In this document: one piece after another, positions 1 to 8,443 of the stretch
Numbering within the stretch: position 1 is the stretch's first letter
How the letters are laid out: each line of letters opens with the position of its first letter
Source of the DNA: DASWTL01 sp966250385
GTDB taxonomy: Bacteria; Bacteroidota; Bacteroidia; Sphingobacteriales; Sphingobacteriaceae
Direction: 5' to 3'
Assembly: GCA_966250385.1 (NCBI GenBank)
Contig: CBINHC010000002.1
Location: forward strand, 124,001 to 188,000
Length of the DNA stretch: 64,000 nucleotides
Position numbers and translations under genes: made by a program
The notes under the pieces: generated by a model
Databases searched by the model: none
What the model was told of the DNA's origin: nothing
The model's input: only the letters and a program-made list of their open reading frames with translations

Positions 1-959
1 GAACAGCCGAATTCAATGACGCCTCGGTAGGAAACTCCAAAACCGTTACAGCGACAGGAATCCGGCTGGGGGGATCCTACCCTGGAAATTACCGGCTTGA
101 ACCGGCCATTCTTACCTCACAGGCCAATATTACGCCGCGCAGCGTCACCGGTTCGATCAAGGTCACCAATAAGATCTATGACGGCAACACCGATGCCGTG
201 GTTTCGTCGGCATCATTGAGCGGCCTGCTTGCCGGGGATGCCGGAAAGGTTGAGCTGACCGGCGGGACGGCGCGCTTCACCGGCAGCACGGTCGGCAGCA
301 AACGGGTACTGGCCAGCGGCTTTACACTGAGCGGCCCTGCTGCCGGCAATTATTCTCTGCTCACCCCTTCCTTCAGTGCAACGGCATCCATTACGAAAAG
401 ACCGGTAACTGTTACGGCCCGGGCGGGACAAAGCAAGGTCGCAGGCGCTCCTGACCCGGTCTTTCAGTATGATATCACCTCCGGAACACTGGTCGCAGGC
501 GATCAGTTCAGCGGCCGTCTTGCCCGTACTTCCGGGGAGGCGACCGGCATTTATCCCATCCTGAAGGGATCGCTGGCACTGGACGCCAATTATGAACTGA
601 CTTTCCAGAGTTCCGGCTTCCTGATCACCGACCCGGTCGCTACGACAACCAGTCCGGATAACGGGGTGAAATCGGCGCAGCTGGAGGTAACGCCGCGGGT
701 ACACCTGACCGGTTACCCCAACCCGTTCGCCGGACAGGCGATTGCAGAGTTCATGGTTCCCAGGGATGAGTCCTTTGTGACCCTGGCCATGTATGACCTG
801 CGCGGTCAGAAGGTCTCGGATCTCTATGCCGGCACCGCCCGTGCAAATCAGTTGTACCGGCTCACCATACGGGGATCCGGGGTTCCGCCGGGAGCGTACT
901 TCCTCCGCCTGACCCTGCGCAACCGGGTCGAGAACTTTAAGATCATTATGCTTGAATAG
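1..959 (+). CDS. Secreted adhesin-like protein, C-terminal part (MBG/YDG repeats, T9SS type A sorting domain)
   Basis: The frame is open from the first complete codon at position 3, so the 5' end lies outside the window; 318 residues are visible. The visible part starts inside YDG/MBG-type repeats (the motif KIYDGNTDA near residue 57, then an MBG-like unit with VTVTA...KVAGAPDPVFQY). These are beta-rich modules of large bacterial surface proteins. The last 80 or so residues begin GYPNPF and end in a basic, hydrophobic strand, as in the type A C-terminal sorting domain read by the type IX secretion system. The protein is therefore probably exported across the outer membrane and anchored or released at the surface. 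Ligand and full length cannot be told from here. Confidence 0.85.
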   Translation, partial: TAEFNDASVGNSKTVTATGIRLGGSYPGNYRLEPAILTSQANITPRSVTGSIKVTNKIYDGNTDAVVSSASLSGLLAGDAGKVELTGGTARFTGSTVGSKRVLASGFTLSGPAAGNYSLLTPSFSATASITKRPVTVTARAGQSKVAGAPDPVFQYDITSGTLVAGDQFSGRLARTSGEATGIYPILKGSLALDANYELTFQSSGFLITDPVATTTSPDNGVKSAQLEVTPRVHLTGYPNPFAGQAIAEFMVPRDESFVTLAMYDLRGQKVSDLYAGTARANQLYRLTIRGSGVPPGAYFLRLTLRNRVENFKIIMLE

Positions 960-1008
960 GTATTGCTGAACAGATATGGCCGGAAAGAAAGGCTTGAATA
1001 GTATGCCG

Positions 1009-1047
1009 GAAAGCAGCGATCCTTCCTTAGGATAGATCGCTGCTTTC
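1009..1047. terminator. Inverted repeat between convergent genes
   Basis: A 13-bp perfect inverted repeat (1009-1021 with 1035-1047) has a 13-base loop that contains the stop codon of the minus-strand cutC gene. It lies between the converging adhesin and cutC and could end transcription from both sides. There is no long T tract on either strand, so its strength as an intrinsic terminator is uncertain. Confidence 0.5.
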
Positions 1048-1773
1048 TGCGGCCTGCAGTTCCCGGAGACATCCGGCAATTTCCGCTGCGTCGGCCACGT
1101 CATATCCCGGATCGTCCTGCATCCGGGGGTTAACGTATATTTCGGGACTTTTGCGGGTACGGGCGGAGGTATGAAACTCGCGGGCTCCGGTGAAAAGCGC
1201 AATTTCCCGGATGTTGGCGGCCCGGATGCCTGAACCGGGCATGATGGCGATCCGTTCATCCGCCCGGCGAACCAGTTCCCGGAGCATCTCCATCCCTTCA
1301 TGGGCGGCCGGCCGCAGGCCAGAGGTGAGAATACGGGTACAACCCGCGGCAATGACGTCTTCCAGGGCTTGCATGGGCTCCTTTACGCGGTCAAAGGCCC
1401 GGTGAAAGGTGACGTCCATCGGGTATGCCAGTTCGACCAGCCTGCAGGTCCGTTCCAGATCGATCCTTCCGTCCGCATGCAGCAGGCCAAGGACCACCCC
1501 GTCGCATCCCAGTTCCTTGCAGAGGGTGACATCGGCACGCATGACCTGGTATTCATCATCCGAATAGCAGAAGTCGCCGCCGCGGGGACGAATGATCGGG
1601 AATAGTTCGGCCGGCACCCGTTCACGCGCCAGCCTGATGAAGCCCCGTGAAGGGGTTGTCCCGCCTTCAAGCGGGTTGGAGCAAAGCTCGATCCGGTGAG
1701 CCCCGCTGTCCCGGATCGTCAGACAACTCTCCGGATTGAACGCTATGACCTCTAACTGGAATGACATAGACAT
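1027..1773 (-). CDS. cutC: CutC family protein (copper homeostasis)
   Basis: A 248-residue TIM-barrel protein of the CutC family. The N-terminus EVIAFNPESCLTIRDSGAHRIELC and the motifs PIIRPRGGDFCYS, DVTFHRAFD and IMPGSGIRAANI are characteristic. CutC was linked to copper tolerance in E. coli, but its biochemical role is still debated, so only the family is certain. The start codon overlaps the stop of the upstream glycosylasparaginase by one base (TAATG), so the two genes are probably co-transcribed and translationally coupled. Length is normal for the family. Confidence 0.93.
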   Translation of the reverse strand: MSMSFQLEVIAFNPESCLTIRDSGAHRIELCSNPLEGGTTPSRGFIRLARERVPAELFPIIRPRGGDFCYSDDEYQVMRADVTLCKELGCDGVVLGLLHADGRIDLERTCRLVELAYPMDVTFHRAFDRVKEPMQALEDVIAAGCTRILTSGLRPAAHEGMEMLRELVRRADERIAIMPGSGIRAANIREIALFTGAREFHTSARTRKSPEIYVNPRMQDDPGYDVADAAEIAGCLRELQAAESSDLS

Positions 1774-2804
1774 TAGCTGAAATAACTTCCCGCCTCGTAG
1801 ATCTTTTCCTGGCCGGCATCCTTAACCGAATAGGTGAATCCTTTATGGATCGCGAAGGCGCCATACCGGCCCCGCTTATCGAGGGCCAGGAATCCGACCT
1901 GCAAGGTCCGGGCCCGTTCAGGGTCCCGCCTGACAATCCGTTCGACAAGCGTCCTGCATGCCGCCTCCGGGTCCATGCCGCCCCGCATCAGTTCGACCAC
2001 CGCATGGGAGCCGCAGGTACGGATCACTTCCTCACCCAGCCCGGACGAAGTGGCAGCGCCCACTTCACCGTCCACATACAGCCCCGCACCGATGATCGGG
2101 GAATCCCCCACCCTGCCGCGCAGTTTCCAGGCGGCCCCGCTGGTGGTGCATGCGCCGCCCAGCATCCCATGGGCGTCCAGCGCCAGCATCCCGATCGTAT
2201 CGTGGTTATCCGGACCGCCGGGCAGCCGCCGCGGATCTCCGGTTACGGATTTCTGATTCTCCACATTGATGACCGGACTGTACCTGGACGTCTTCAGCCA
2301 TTCCCGCCAGGCCTTCTCCGACTCCGGGGTGAGCAGGTTTTCCTTCTTGAACCCCTGGCTCAGCGCGAATTGCAGTGCGCCTTCCCCTGCCAGCATGACA
2401 TGCGGGGTCTTCTCCATGACCATACGGGCGACGGAGATCGGGTGTACGATATGTTCCAGGAAGGCCACCGAACCGCAGTTCAGATTGCCGTCCATGATAC
2501 AGGCGTCCAGGGTTACTTTACCGTCGCGGTCCGGAAAGCCGCCATATCCGACCGTATGATTCGACGGATCCGACTCCGGAACCTTAACGCCCGTTTCAAC
2601 CGCATCGAGTACATGCCCCCGGGCGGCCAGTACCTTCCAGGCTTCGGCATTTGCCGCTTTACCGAAATCCCAGGTGGAAATAACGATGGGCTGATCCTTC
2701 AGCGGCTCCTGATCCGGAAGCGCGGCGGCGAGGGACTTTCGCTGAAACAAAAGGGCGGCGGAGCCGAGCAGGGAGGTCTTTAAAAAACGACGGCGTTGAG
2801 TCAT
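1773..2804 (-). CDS. N4-(beta-N-acetylglucosaminyl)-L-asparaginase (glycosylasparaginase), Tat-exported
   Basis: An Ntn-hydrolase that cleaves the GlcNAc-asparagine bond left by N-glycoprotein breakdown. The precursor self-cleaves before the Thr of HDTIGM (about residue 200), which becomes the nucleophile; the motif GRVGDSPIIGAGLYVDGEVGAATSSG then forms the substrate pocket. The chosen ATG at 2804 gives an N-terminus of TQRRRFLKTSLLG followed by a hydrophobic stretch, a clear twin-arginine signal, so the enzyme should act folded in the periplasm. The reading frame is open upstream but the Tat signal fixes the start. It is followed by cutC with a one-base overlap. A role in scavenging glycoprotein fragments is inferred. 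Confidence 0.92.
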   Translation of the reverse strand: MTQRRRFLKTSLLGSAALLFQRKSLAAALPDQEPLKDQPIVISTWDFGKAANAEAWKVLAARGHVLDAVETGVKVPESDPSNHTVGYGGFPDRDGKVTLDACIMDGNLNCGSVAFLEHIVHPISVARMVMEKTPHVMLAGEGALQFALSQGFKKENLLTPESEKAWREWLKTSRYSPVINVENQKSVTGDPRRLPGGPDNHDTIGMLALDAHGMLGGACTTSGAAWKLRGRVGDSPIIGAGLYVDGEVGAATSSGLGEEVIRTCGSHAVVELMRGGMDPEAACRTLVERIVRRDPERARTLQVGFLALDKRGRYGAFAIHKGFTYSVKDAGQEKIYEAGSYFS

Positions 2805-2837
2805 CTGGACAAGGTTGAACCGGAATACCCGGTAAAA

Positions 2838-2845
2838 CAAAGATA
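2838..2845 (-). promoter_or_regulatory. -7 promoter box for glycosylasparaginase-cutC
   Basis: Read on the minus strand this is TATCTTTG, a perfect match to the Bacteroidota -7 consensus TAnnTTTG. It lies about 34 bases before the glycosylasparaginase ATG, leaving a short leader. No clear -33 TTTG is seen at the expected distance. Confidence 0.5.
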
Positions 2846-2870
2846 TAAAAAGCCGGGGCAGATGCATGAC

Positions 2871-3500
2871 CTAGGATTTCCGGCTGGAGTCCCGGTAAAT
2901 GCTGGGCAGCCTGAGGTCGTACTGCAGGGCAGTCAGCCGGATCACAACGATCGTCCCGATACTGATCACGTCGGCCCAGTCGCGTTGCACATGGGTTTCG
3001 AGCAGCAGGAAGTAGACGCTTCCGCCGATGATACAGGCGGTGGCATAGATCTCTTTATGAAAGATCAACGGGATATTATTCAGGGAAATATCGCGGATAA
3101 CGCCGCCGAAACACCCGGTCACCGTTCCAAGCGCGACGCAGATCCCGGGATCAAGCCCGGTGGCGATCCCCTTCTGGATGCCCAGTACCGTAAAAAATCC
3201 AAGCCCGAGCGAATCGAACACGGCCAGGGTCTTCTGGAAGTTCCGGATGGTATTGTTGAACAGGATGGCGACCAGGGAACTGGCAAGAATGATCCAGGTA
3301 TAGTTCATCGTGCGGATCCAGCTCACCGGGAGATCGCCGATCAGGACGTCGCGGACCGAGCCGCCGCCGATGGCGGTAATGAAGGCGATAATGAACACGC
3401 CGAATACGTCGAGCCGTCTTTGCATCGCTGCAAATACGCCCGAAATCGCAAAGGCCACGGTCCCCAGGATGTCGATCAGGTTCAGCAGTTCATATTTCAT
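2871..3500 (-). CDS. TRIC-type cation channel family protein (UPF0126/YadS)
   Basis: A 209-residue integral membrane protein with about seven hydrophobic segments arranged as two similar halves. Each half carries the family signature GGGSVRDVL (residues 45-55) or GCFGGVIRDIS (about 130-140). Bacterial and archaeal members form trimeric monovalent-cation (K+) channels related to animal TRIC proteins; physiological roles in bacteria are poorly known. Start is the ATG at 3500 and the length is standard. It lies 35 bases downstream of the NADH dehydrogenase gene on the same strand and may share its transcript. Confidence 0.9.
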   Translation of the reverse strand: MKYELLNLIDILGTVAFAISGVFAAMQRRLDVFGVFIIAFITAIGGGSVRDVLIGDLPVSWIRTMNYTWIILASSLVAILFNNTIRNFQKTLAVFDSLGLGFFTVLGIQKGIATGLDPGICVALGTVTGCFGGVIRDISLNNIPLIFHKEIYATACIIGGSVYFLLLETHVQRDWADVISIGTIVVIRLTALQYDLRLPSIYRDSSRKS

Positions 3501-3535
3501 TCGATGTATCGGGCATCACGGAACGAAGGTACTAA

Positions 3536-4807
3536 CTATTTCACATCTTCGGGGTTGGGCCGGATGATCAGGCGAAGGGTCGGGTCGTTGGTCATGAACG
3601 ACCACAGCCAGCTGAAGGCGAGCTTGGTCTTGTTGCGGAACCCGGCGATGGGAATCAGGTGGATGAACAGCCAGACCAGCCACGCGAAAAAGCCCTTGAA
3701 GGAAAACTTGGGCAGATCGGCAACGGCCTTGTATTTGGCGATGATCGCCATACTGCCCTTATCATGGTAGGTAAAAGGCTTCAGCGGCTCCCCGTCGGCC
3801 ATCCGTTTCAGGTTCCTGGCCAGGTTCTGTCCCTGCTGAATAGCCACCTGTGCCAGCTGGGGATGTCCGTTGGGGAACGCCGGATCGGTCGTCTGCAGGC
3901 AGATATCCCCCAATGCATAAATATTCGATGAGCCCTGCACCCGGTTGTATTCGTCGACCAGTATCCTCCGGCCGCGGCCGATCACCTCACTGGGTAGTCC
4001 CGGAACTTCCCTGCCGGTGACGCCGGAAGCCCAGATCAGCACATTCGTGTCGATGGATTCGCCGGTGCTCAGGATCACCTTCCCGTCGGCATAATCCTTC
4101 ACTGCCGTATTCAGCGTAATGTGGACGCCCAGCCGGGTCAGCACTTCCGTAGCCTCCGTCTGGGCCTTTTTGCTCATCGGCCCCAGCAGGACCGGGCCGG
4201 CGTCAATAATGTAGATGTGGCCCTGGAGGTCGGTGATCTCGGGGTATTCCTTGGCGCGGATGTTCCGGCCCAGCTCCGCCAGCATACCGGCGATCTCTAC
4301 CCCGGTCGGTCCGCCGCCGGCAATGACCATATTCAGGTGCCGTTCCTTTTCCTTCCGGTCGGTGGCGCGGACGGCCTTCTCCATATTCAGCAGCAGGTAA
4401 TTCCTCAGGTTCAGGGCATCGGTGATGGTCTTCATCGGCAGGGAGTTCCTGCGGACATTCTCCATTCCGAAATAATTGGTCTCCGTTCCTACCGCCAGCA
4501 CCAGGATATCATATTCAAGCATACCCGTGTCGGTCTCCACCCTATTCAGCTCCGGGTGCACCCGGACCAGGCATCCCAGGTGAAACCGCAGGTTCTTCTT
4601 TTTCTGGAACATCCTCCGGAATGGGTAGCTGATACTCGAAGGCTCGATGAATGCCGTGGCAACCTGGTACAGCAGGGGCGGAAAAAAGTGATAGTTGTGC
4701 ATGTCGACCAGGGTCACCTGGAAACAGTCGTCATTGGTCAATTCCCTGATCAGGTTGATACCGGCGAAACCGCCGCCTACGATTACTACTTTTTGGGTTT
4801 CCTTCAT
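3536..4807 (-). CDS. ndh: Type II NADH:quinone dehydrogenase (FAD-dependent)
   Basis: A 423-residue two-dinucleotide-fold flavoprotein. The FAD-binding GGGFAG motif is at residues 11-16, the second nucleotide motif IAGGGPTGVEIAG is near residue 165, and an ALGDICL motif lies near residue 300. The segment MHNYHFFPPLLYQVATAFIEPSSI is typical of the NDH-2 family. The C-terminus has a hydrophobic, aromatic-rich stretch (FFAWLVWLFIHLIPIAGFRN) that would attach it to the inner membrane. It should pass electrons from NADH to menaquinone without pumping protons. Start is the ATG at 4807; it forms a possible unit with the TRIC-like gene. Confidence 0.92.
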   Translation of the reverse strand: MKETQKVVIVGGGFAGINLIRELTNDDCFQVTLVDMHNYHFFPPLLYQVATAFIEPSSISYPFRRMFQKKKNLRFHLGCLVRVHPELNRVETDTGMLEYDILVLAVGTETNYFGMENVRRNSLPMKTITDALNLRNYLLLNMEKAVRATDRKEKERHLNMVIAGGGPTGVEIAGMLAELGRNIRAKEYPEITDLQGHIYIIDAGPVLLGPMSKKAQTEATEVLTRLGVHITLNTAVKDYADGKVILSTGESIDTNVLIWASGVTGREVPGLPSEVIGRGRRILVDEYNRVQGSSNIYALGDICLQTTDPAFPNGHPQLAQVAIQQGQNLARNLKRMADGEPLKPFTYHDKGSMAIIAKYKAVADLPKFSFKGFFAWLVWLFIHLIPIAGFRNKTKLAFSWLWSFMTNDPTLRLIIRPNPEDVK

Positions 4808-4899
4808 GAAATGCTGCGCTTGCGTCTGAAAGTTACGATCTTTATTTTACTACTACTAAAAGCAGGAGACGCGAAAATTGTTTACCTGCGCCTTTCGGA

Positions 4900-7539
4900 T
4901 CATCCTGCCGGATCGGGCTGCCGTGCCGCCGAAAGGTATTTGACCAGTTCAAGAACCAGCAGGCTGACTGCTGACACGATAGCGACCATCCACATCGCCG
5001 GCCGGTCGGGCGCAGAAGTTCTGAATACCGGCTGAAGCGGCGGCAGGTATACGATCAGCAGCTGCAGGACGACGGTCAGCAGGATGCTGGCCCACAGCCC
5101 GCGGTTACCGGGGAGGATCCGGGGCAGAACCGGCCGGCGGAACGACCGGACCGAAAGCGCATTGGCCAGCTGCACAAAACAAAGGACGGTGAACACCAGG
5201 GTGTGCTGACTTCGCCGGTCATACCCGGCCGCGGCGGCCCAGGACTGGATGTACAGCGTCGCGGCGGCCATAACCGCCCCGGTCACCAGGATCCGGCCCG
5301 CCAGCCCGCCGGCAAACAGACTCTCCCCGGGCGGACGCGGCGGACGCTTCATGAGGTCTTTCTCGGCCGGCTCATTGACGAGCGCCAGACCCGGCAGTCC
5401 GTCAGTCACCAGGTTGATCCAAAGGATCTGGGTCGGAAGCAACGGCATACCGAGGCCCAGAAGCGGAGCCACGAGGATAGTGAGGATCTCCGCCAGGTTG
5501 CAGGACAGCACATAGAGGATGAACTTCCGGATATTTTCATAGATCCGCCGCCCTTCGCTGACAGCGCGGACGATCGTGGCGAAATTGTCGTCCAGCAGGA
5601 CCATGTCGGCCGCTTCACGCGATACCGCGGTCCCGGTGATCCCCATGGCGACCCCGATATTGGCCTGCTTCAGCGACGGAGCATCATTCACGCCGTCACC
5701 GGTCATGGCGACAAATTCCCCGCTTTGCTGGAGTGCCCTGACGATTGCCAGTTTCTGGCCGGGCGAGACGCGCGCATAGACGAATACCTTTTTAACCGTC
5801 GCGATGAGCGCCCCGGAATCCAGCTCATTCAGCTGCGCCCCGGTCCTGGTTTCGGGAAGATCCCGGCCGGCCATACTCAGGCGCCGGGCAATGGCCGCTG
5901 CCGTCAGCGGCTGATCACCGGTGATCATCATCGTCCGGATGCCGGCCGTGCGGCATTCCTGAAGCGCTTCGATCACTTCGTCGCGGGGCGGATCGATCAT
6001 GCCGGCCATTCCCAGAAACTCCAGGTCCGTTTCCAGGTCTGCGGACAATGGCGCGGGTTCCGCGTCGAAATACCGGCATGCGAAGAACAGGACCCGCAAA
6101 CCCTGCGATGCCCATTCGCGGTTCTGGTCGAGCAGTGCCTGCTTCCGGTCCCGGCAACCTCCGCCGAACGCTTCGGCGACCTTGACCGGCGCACCCTTGA
6201 CCAGCAGGACCCATCGGCCCCCGGAGGCGTGCAGCGTACTCATCCGCATCCGTTCGGAATCAAACGGAACGGTACCAAGAAGCGGCAGTTGTGAAAGGGA
6301 CCTGTCACGGGTATAACCGTTCTCCAGCGCGTACCGGACCAGGGCGGTCTCGGTCGAGTCACCCAGCAGCGTGCCGTCCCCGGCAAACCGAACCTCGTTG
6401 TTCAGCAGCATGGCATGCCTGAACAGGTCCTCCGCCCCTTCAGCCGGGCGGACCATTTCCACCTGCATCTGGTTCCGGGTCAGGGTGCCGGTCTTGTCAC
6501 TGCATATATAGGTGACGGATCCCAGCGTCTCAACCGCCGGCAGGTTCCGCATCAGGGCGTTTCTTGCCGCCATTCTCCGCGCCCCAACGGCAAGCGCGAT
6601 GGTAATAACGGCCGGGAGCGCTTCGGGCAGCGCCGCCACCGCCAGGGACAGGGCGGTAAGGAACATCTGGAACGGAGGCTCACCGCGCCGGAACCCGAGG
6701 ACGAACACCAGCACGCAGATGATCAGGACAATGACCGCCAGCTGTTTGCTGAAGACGGTCAGCCGTGCCTGCAGGGGCGTCCGCATCGAAGGGATCTCCA
6801 TCATGCCGGCGATATGTCCGATCTCGGTCCGCATCCCGGTCGCCGTAACGACCGCAGTCCCGGTCCCGCTGCTGATCAACGTTCCTTTGAACACCATATT
6901 GGTCTGGTCGCCGGGGTTGAGACCGGGTTCCAGCAGCGCAAGCGTGCCTTTTTCGGTGGAGTAGCTTTCGCCCGTGAGCGCAGCTTCGTCGGCTTTCAGG
7001 GCGTTGACCGTCAGGAGCCGGCCGTCTGCAGGGACCAGGTCACCGGCCTCCAGGAGCATGATATCTCCGGGGACGAGTTCCGGTACCGGGGCCGGCCCGG
7101 GACTGCCGTCACGCCTGACCGTGGCCTTTTCCGGCACCATCCGCTGCAAAAGCCGGATGGAGTCCTCTGCCTTGCTCTCCTGCGAGTATCCCATCCAGGC
7201 GTTGGCCACAATAATGGCGAGAATAACCAGCGCATCGGTATGCTCGCCGACGGCCAGCGAAACGGCGGCTGCAGCGGCGAGAATAATGATCATCAGGTCC
7301 TTGAATTGGCCGATCAGGATCGAGATCCGGCTTTTGCCCGGGACCTGCTCCAACTCATTCCTCCCATACCTTTCCAGGCGCGCTGTTGCTTCGTCCGGAG
7401 AAAGACCGGATTCATCTGCGCCCAGTATAGCCATGACCTCCTGAGCGGGCAGCTGGTACCAGGACATGCCCTCCGGAGGTTGGCGCTGTTGCAGCTGCGG
7501 GCGCTGCTGCCGCTGCCTATTGCGCGAGGTATCCGCCAT
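4900..7539 (-). CDS. P-type cation ATPase, calcium-transporting type
   Basis: An 879-residue P2-type ATPase. Visible landmarks are the N-terminal cation ATPase domain, the actuator loop LTGES (about 188-192), the M4 ion site PEALP (305-309), the phosphorylation motif SDKTGTLT (Asp 348), the KGAP nucleotide site, the hinge TGDGVNDAPSLK and the M6 motif NLVTDGLPGLAL. These point to a Ca2+-type pump; the usual M4 sequence is PEGLP, so Ala replaces Gly here. Cations would be exported to the periplasm. The ATG at 7539 overlaps the end of the upstream SDR gene by 23 bases; the next in-frame ATG at 7467 would remove a Gln/Arg-rich leader of 24 residues and avoid the overlap, and is a fair alternative. 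Confidence 0.92.
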   Translation of the reverse strand: MADTSRNRQRQQRPQLQQRQPPEGMSWYQLPAQEVMAILGADESGLSPDEATARLERYGRNELEQVPGKSRISILIGQFKDLMIIILAAAAAVSLAVGEHTDALVILAIIVANAWMGYSQESKAEDSIRLLQRMVPEKATVRRDGSPGPAPVPELVPGDIMLLEAGDLVPADGRLLTVNALKADEAALTGESYSTEKGTLALLEPGLNPGDQTNMVFKGTLISSGTGTAVVTATGMRTEIGHIAGMMEIPSMRTPLQARLTVFSKQLAVIVLIICVLVFVLGFRRGEPPFQMFLTALSLAVAALPEALPAVITIALAVGARRMAARNALMRNLPAVETLGSVTYICSDKTGTLTRNQMQVEMVRPAEGAEDLFRHAMLLNNEVRFAGDGTLLGDSTETALVRYALENGYTRDRSLSQLPLLGTVPFDSERMRMSTLHASGGRWVLLVKGAPVKVAEAFGGGCRDRKQALLDQNREWASQGLRVLFFACRYFDAEPAPLSADLETDLEFLGMAGMIDPPRDEVIEALQECRTAGIRTMMITGDQPLTAAAIARRLSMAGRDLPETRTGAQLNELDSGALIATVKKVFVYARVSPGQKLAIVRALQQSGEFVAMTGDGVNDAPSLKQANIGVAMGITGTAVSREAADMVLLDDNFATIVRAVSEGRRIYENIRKFILYVLSCNLAEILTILVAPLLGLGMPLLPTQILWINLVTDGLPGLALVNEPAEKDLMKRPPRPPGESLFAGGLAGRILVTGAVMAAATLYIQSWAAAAGYDRRSQHTLVFTVLCFVQLANALSVRSFRRPVLPRILPGNRGLWASILLTVVLQLLIVYLPPLQPVFRTSAPDRPAMWMVAIVSAVSLLVLELVKYLSAARQPDPAG

Positions 7540-8266
7540 CTGCAGGATAGTAGGATCCGGTTACGAAAGAGGCCTTGTCCGAGTTCAGCCAAAGGGCCAG
7601 TTCGGCGACTTCTTCCGCCCGCCCCAGTCTGCCCATCGGATGCAGGGCGACCAGCGCCTGCAGTGTCGCCTCGTCCAGGCTGTCCAGTAAAGGCGTCCGG
7701 ATATACCCTGGACCGATCGAATTGATCCGGATTCCCTGCTCCGCATATTCCAGCGCAGCGGCCTTCGTCAGGCCGGCCACACCATGCTTTGCAGCCACAT
7801 AGGCCGGCGATTGCCGGGTAGCGACACTTCCCAGGACCGAAGCCATGTTGACGATACTTCCTCCCCCGGCCGCCAGCATCGCCGGGATCTGGTACCGCAT
7901 ACCATAGAATACGCCGGAAAGGTTGATCGCGATGACCTTGTCCCAGCCTTCAACCGGGTATTCGCCGGTCGGGCTTATGGGGCCGCCGATTCCCGCATTG
8001 TTCACGGCGACATGCAATCCGCCGAACCGGCTGACCGCCTGGCCCACCAGGCTCTCGTTGTCCTCAGCGCGCGACGTGTCGGCATGGACAAAAATCGCCT
8101 CACCGCCGCCGGCTTTGATCTCCGATACGGTCGCACTGCCGCCGGATTCATCGATATCGGATACTACGACCCGGGCCCCTTCCAAAGCATACAGCAGGCA
8201 GATAGCCCTTCCGATGCCGGAACCCCCTCCGGTAACCAGGGCAACTTTGTTTTCAAGCGTTTTCAT
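7517..8266 (-). CDS. SDR family NAD(P)-dependent oxidoreductase
   Basis: A 249-residue classical short-chain dehydrogenase. TGGGSGIGR binds the cofactor, the acidic DID at the end of the second strand suggests NAD(H) preference, NNAG stabilises the fold, and the catalytic Ser and YVAAK (Tyr-x-x-x-Lys) are present. The C-terminal SYYPADGG is the usual family ending. The ATG at 8266 (MKTLENKVALVTGG) is preferred over an upstream TTG. Substrate cannot be predicted. It lies just upstream of, and overlaps, the cation ATPase gene, so the two are probably co-transcribed, although no functional link is evident. Confidence 0.9.
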   Translation of the reverse strand: MKTLENKVALVTGGGSGIGRAICLLYALEGARVVVSDIDESGGSATVSEIKAGGGEAIFVHADTSRAEDNESLVGQAVSRFGGLHVAVNNAGIGGPISPTGEYPVEGWDKVIAINLSGVFYGMRYQIPAMLAAGGGSIVNMASVLGSVATRQSPAYVAAKHGVAGLTKAAALEYAEQGIRINSIGPGYIRTPLLDSLDEATLQALVALHPMGRLGRAEEVAELALWLNSDKASFVTGSYYPADGGYLAQ

Positions 8267-8443
8267 ATGACTATACAATTAGCGGGTTACTTCAGAAGAA
8301 CCTCCTTCACCGCAACCTTGTTTATCGCAAAACGACCCGGTCACCCGACCGTACGATCGTTTTGTTCCGGACCCGGCAATCCGTCAAAACCTCCCTCCCG
8401 CTGAGGTGTTATATAATTTCTTAACCTCTTAAAAATCAACACC

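Noticed and set aside
213..1352. Long minus-strand open frame overlapping the adhesin and cutC
   Set aside because: It lies opposite a clear T9SS domain and overlaps cutC in another frame; its residues have no domain and reflect high GC content.
6415..7725. 436-codon plus-strand open frame
   Set aside because: It is antisense to the P-type ATPase and SDR genes and shows no recognisable domain.
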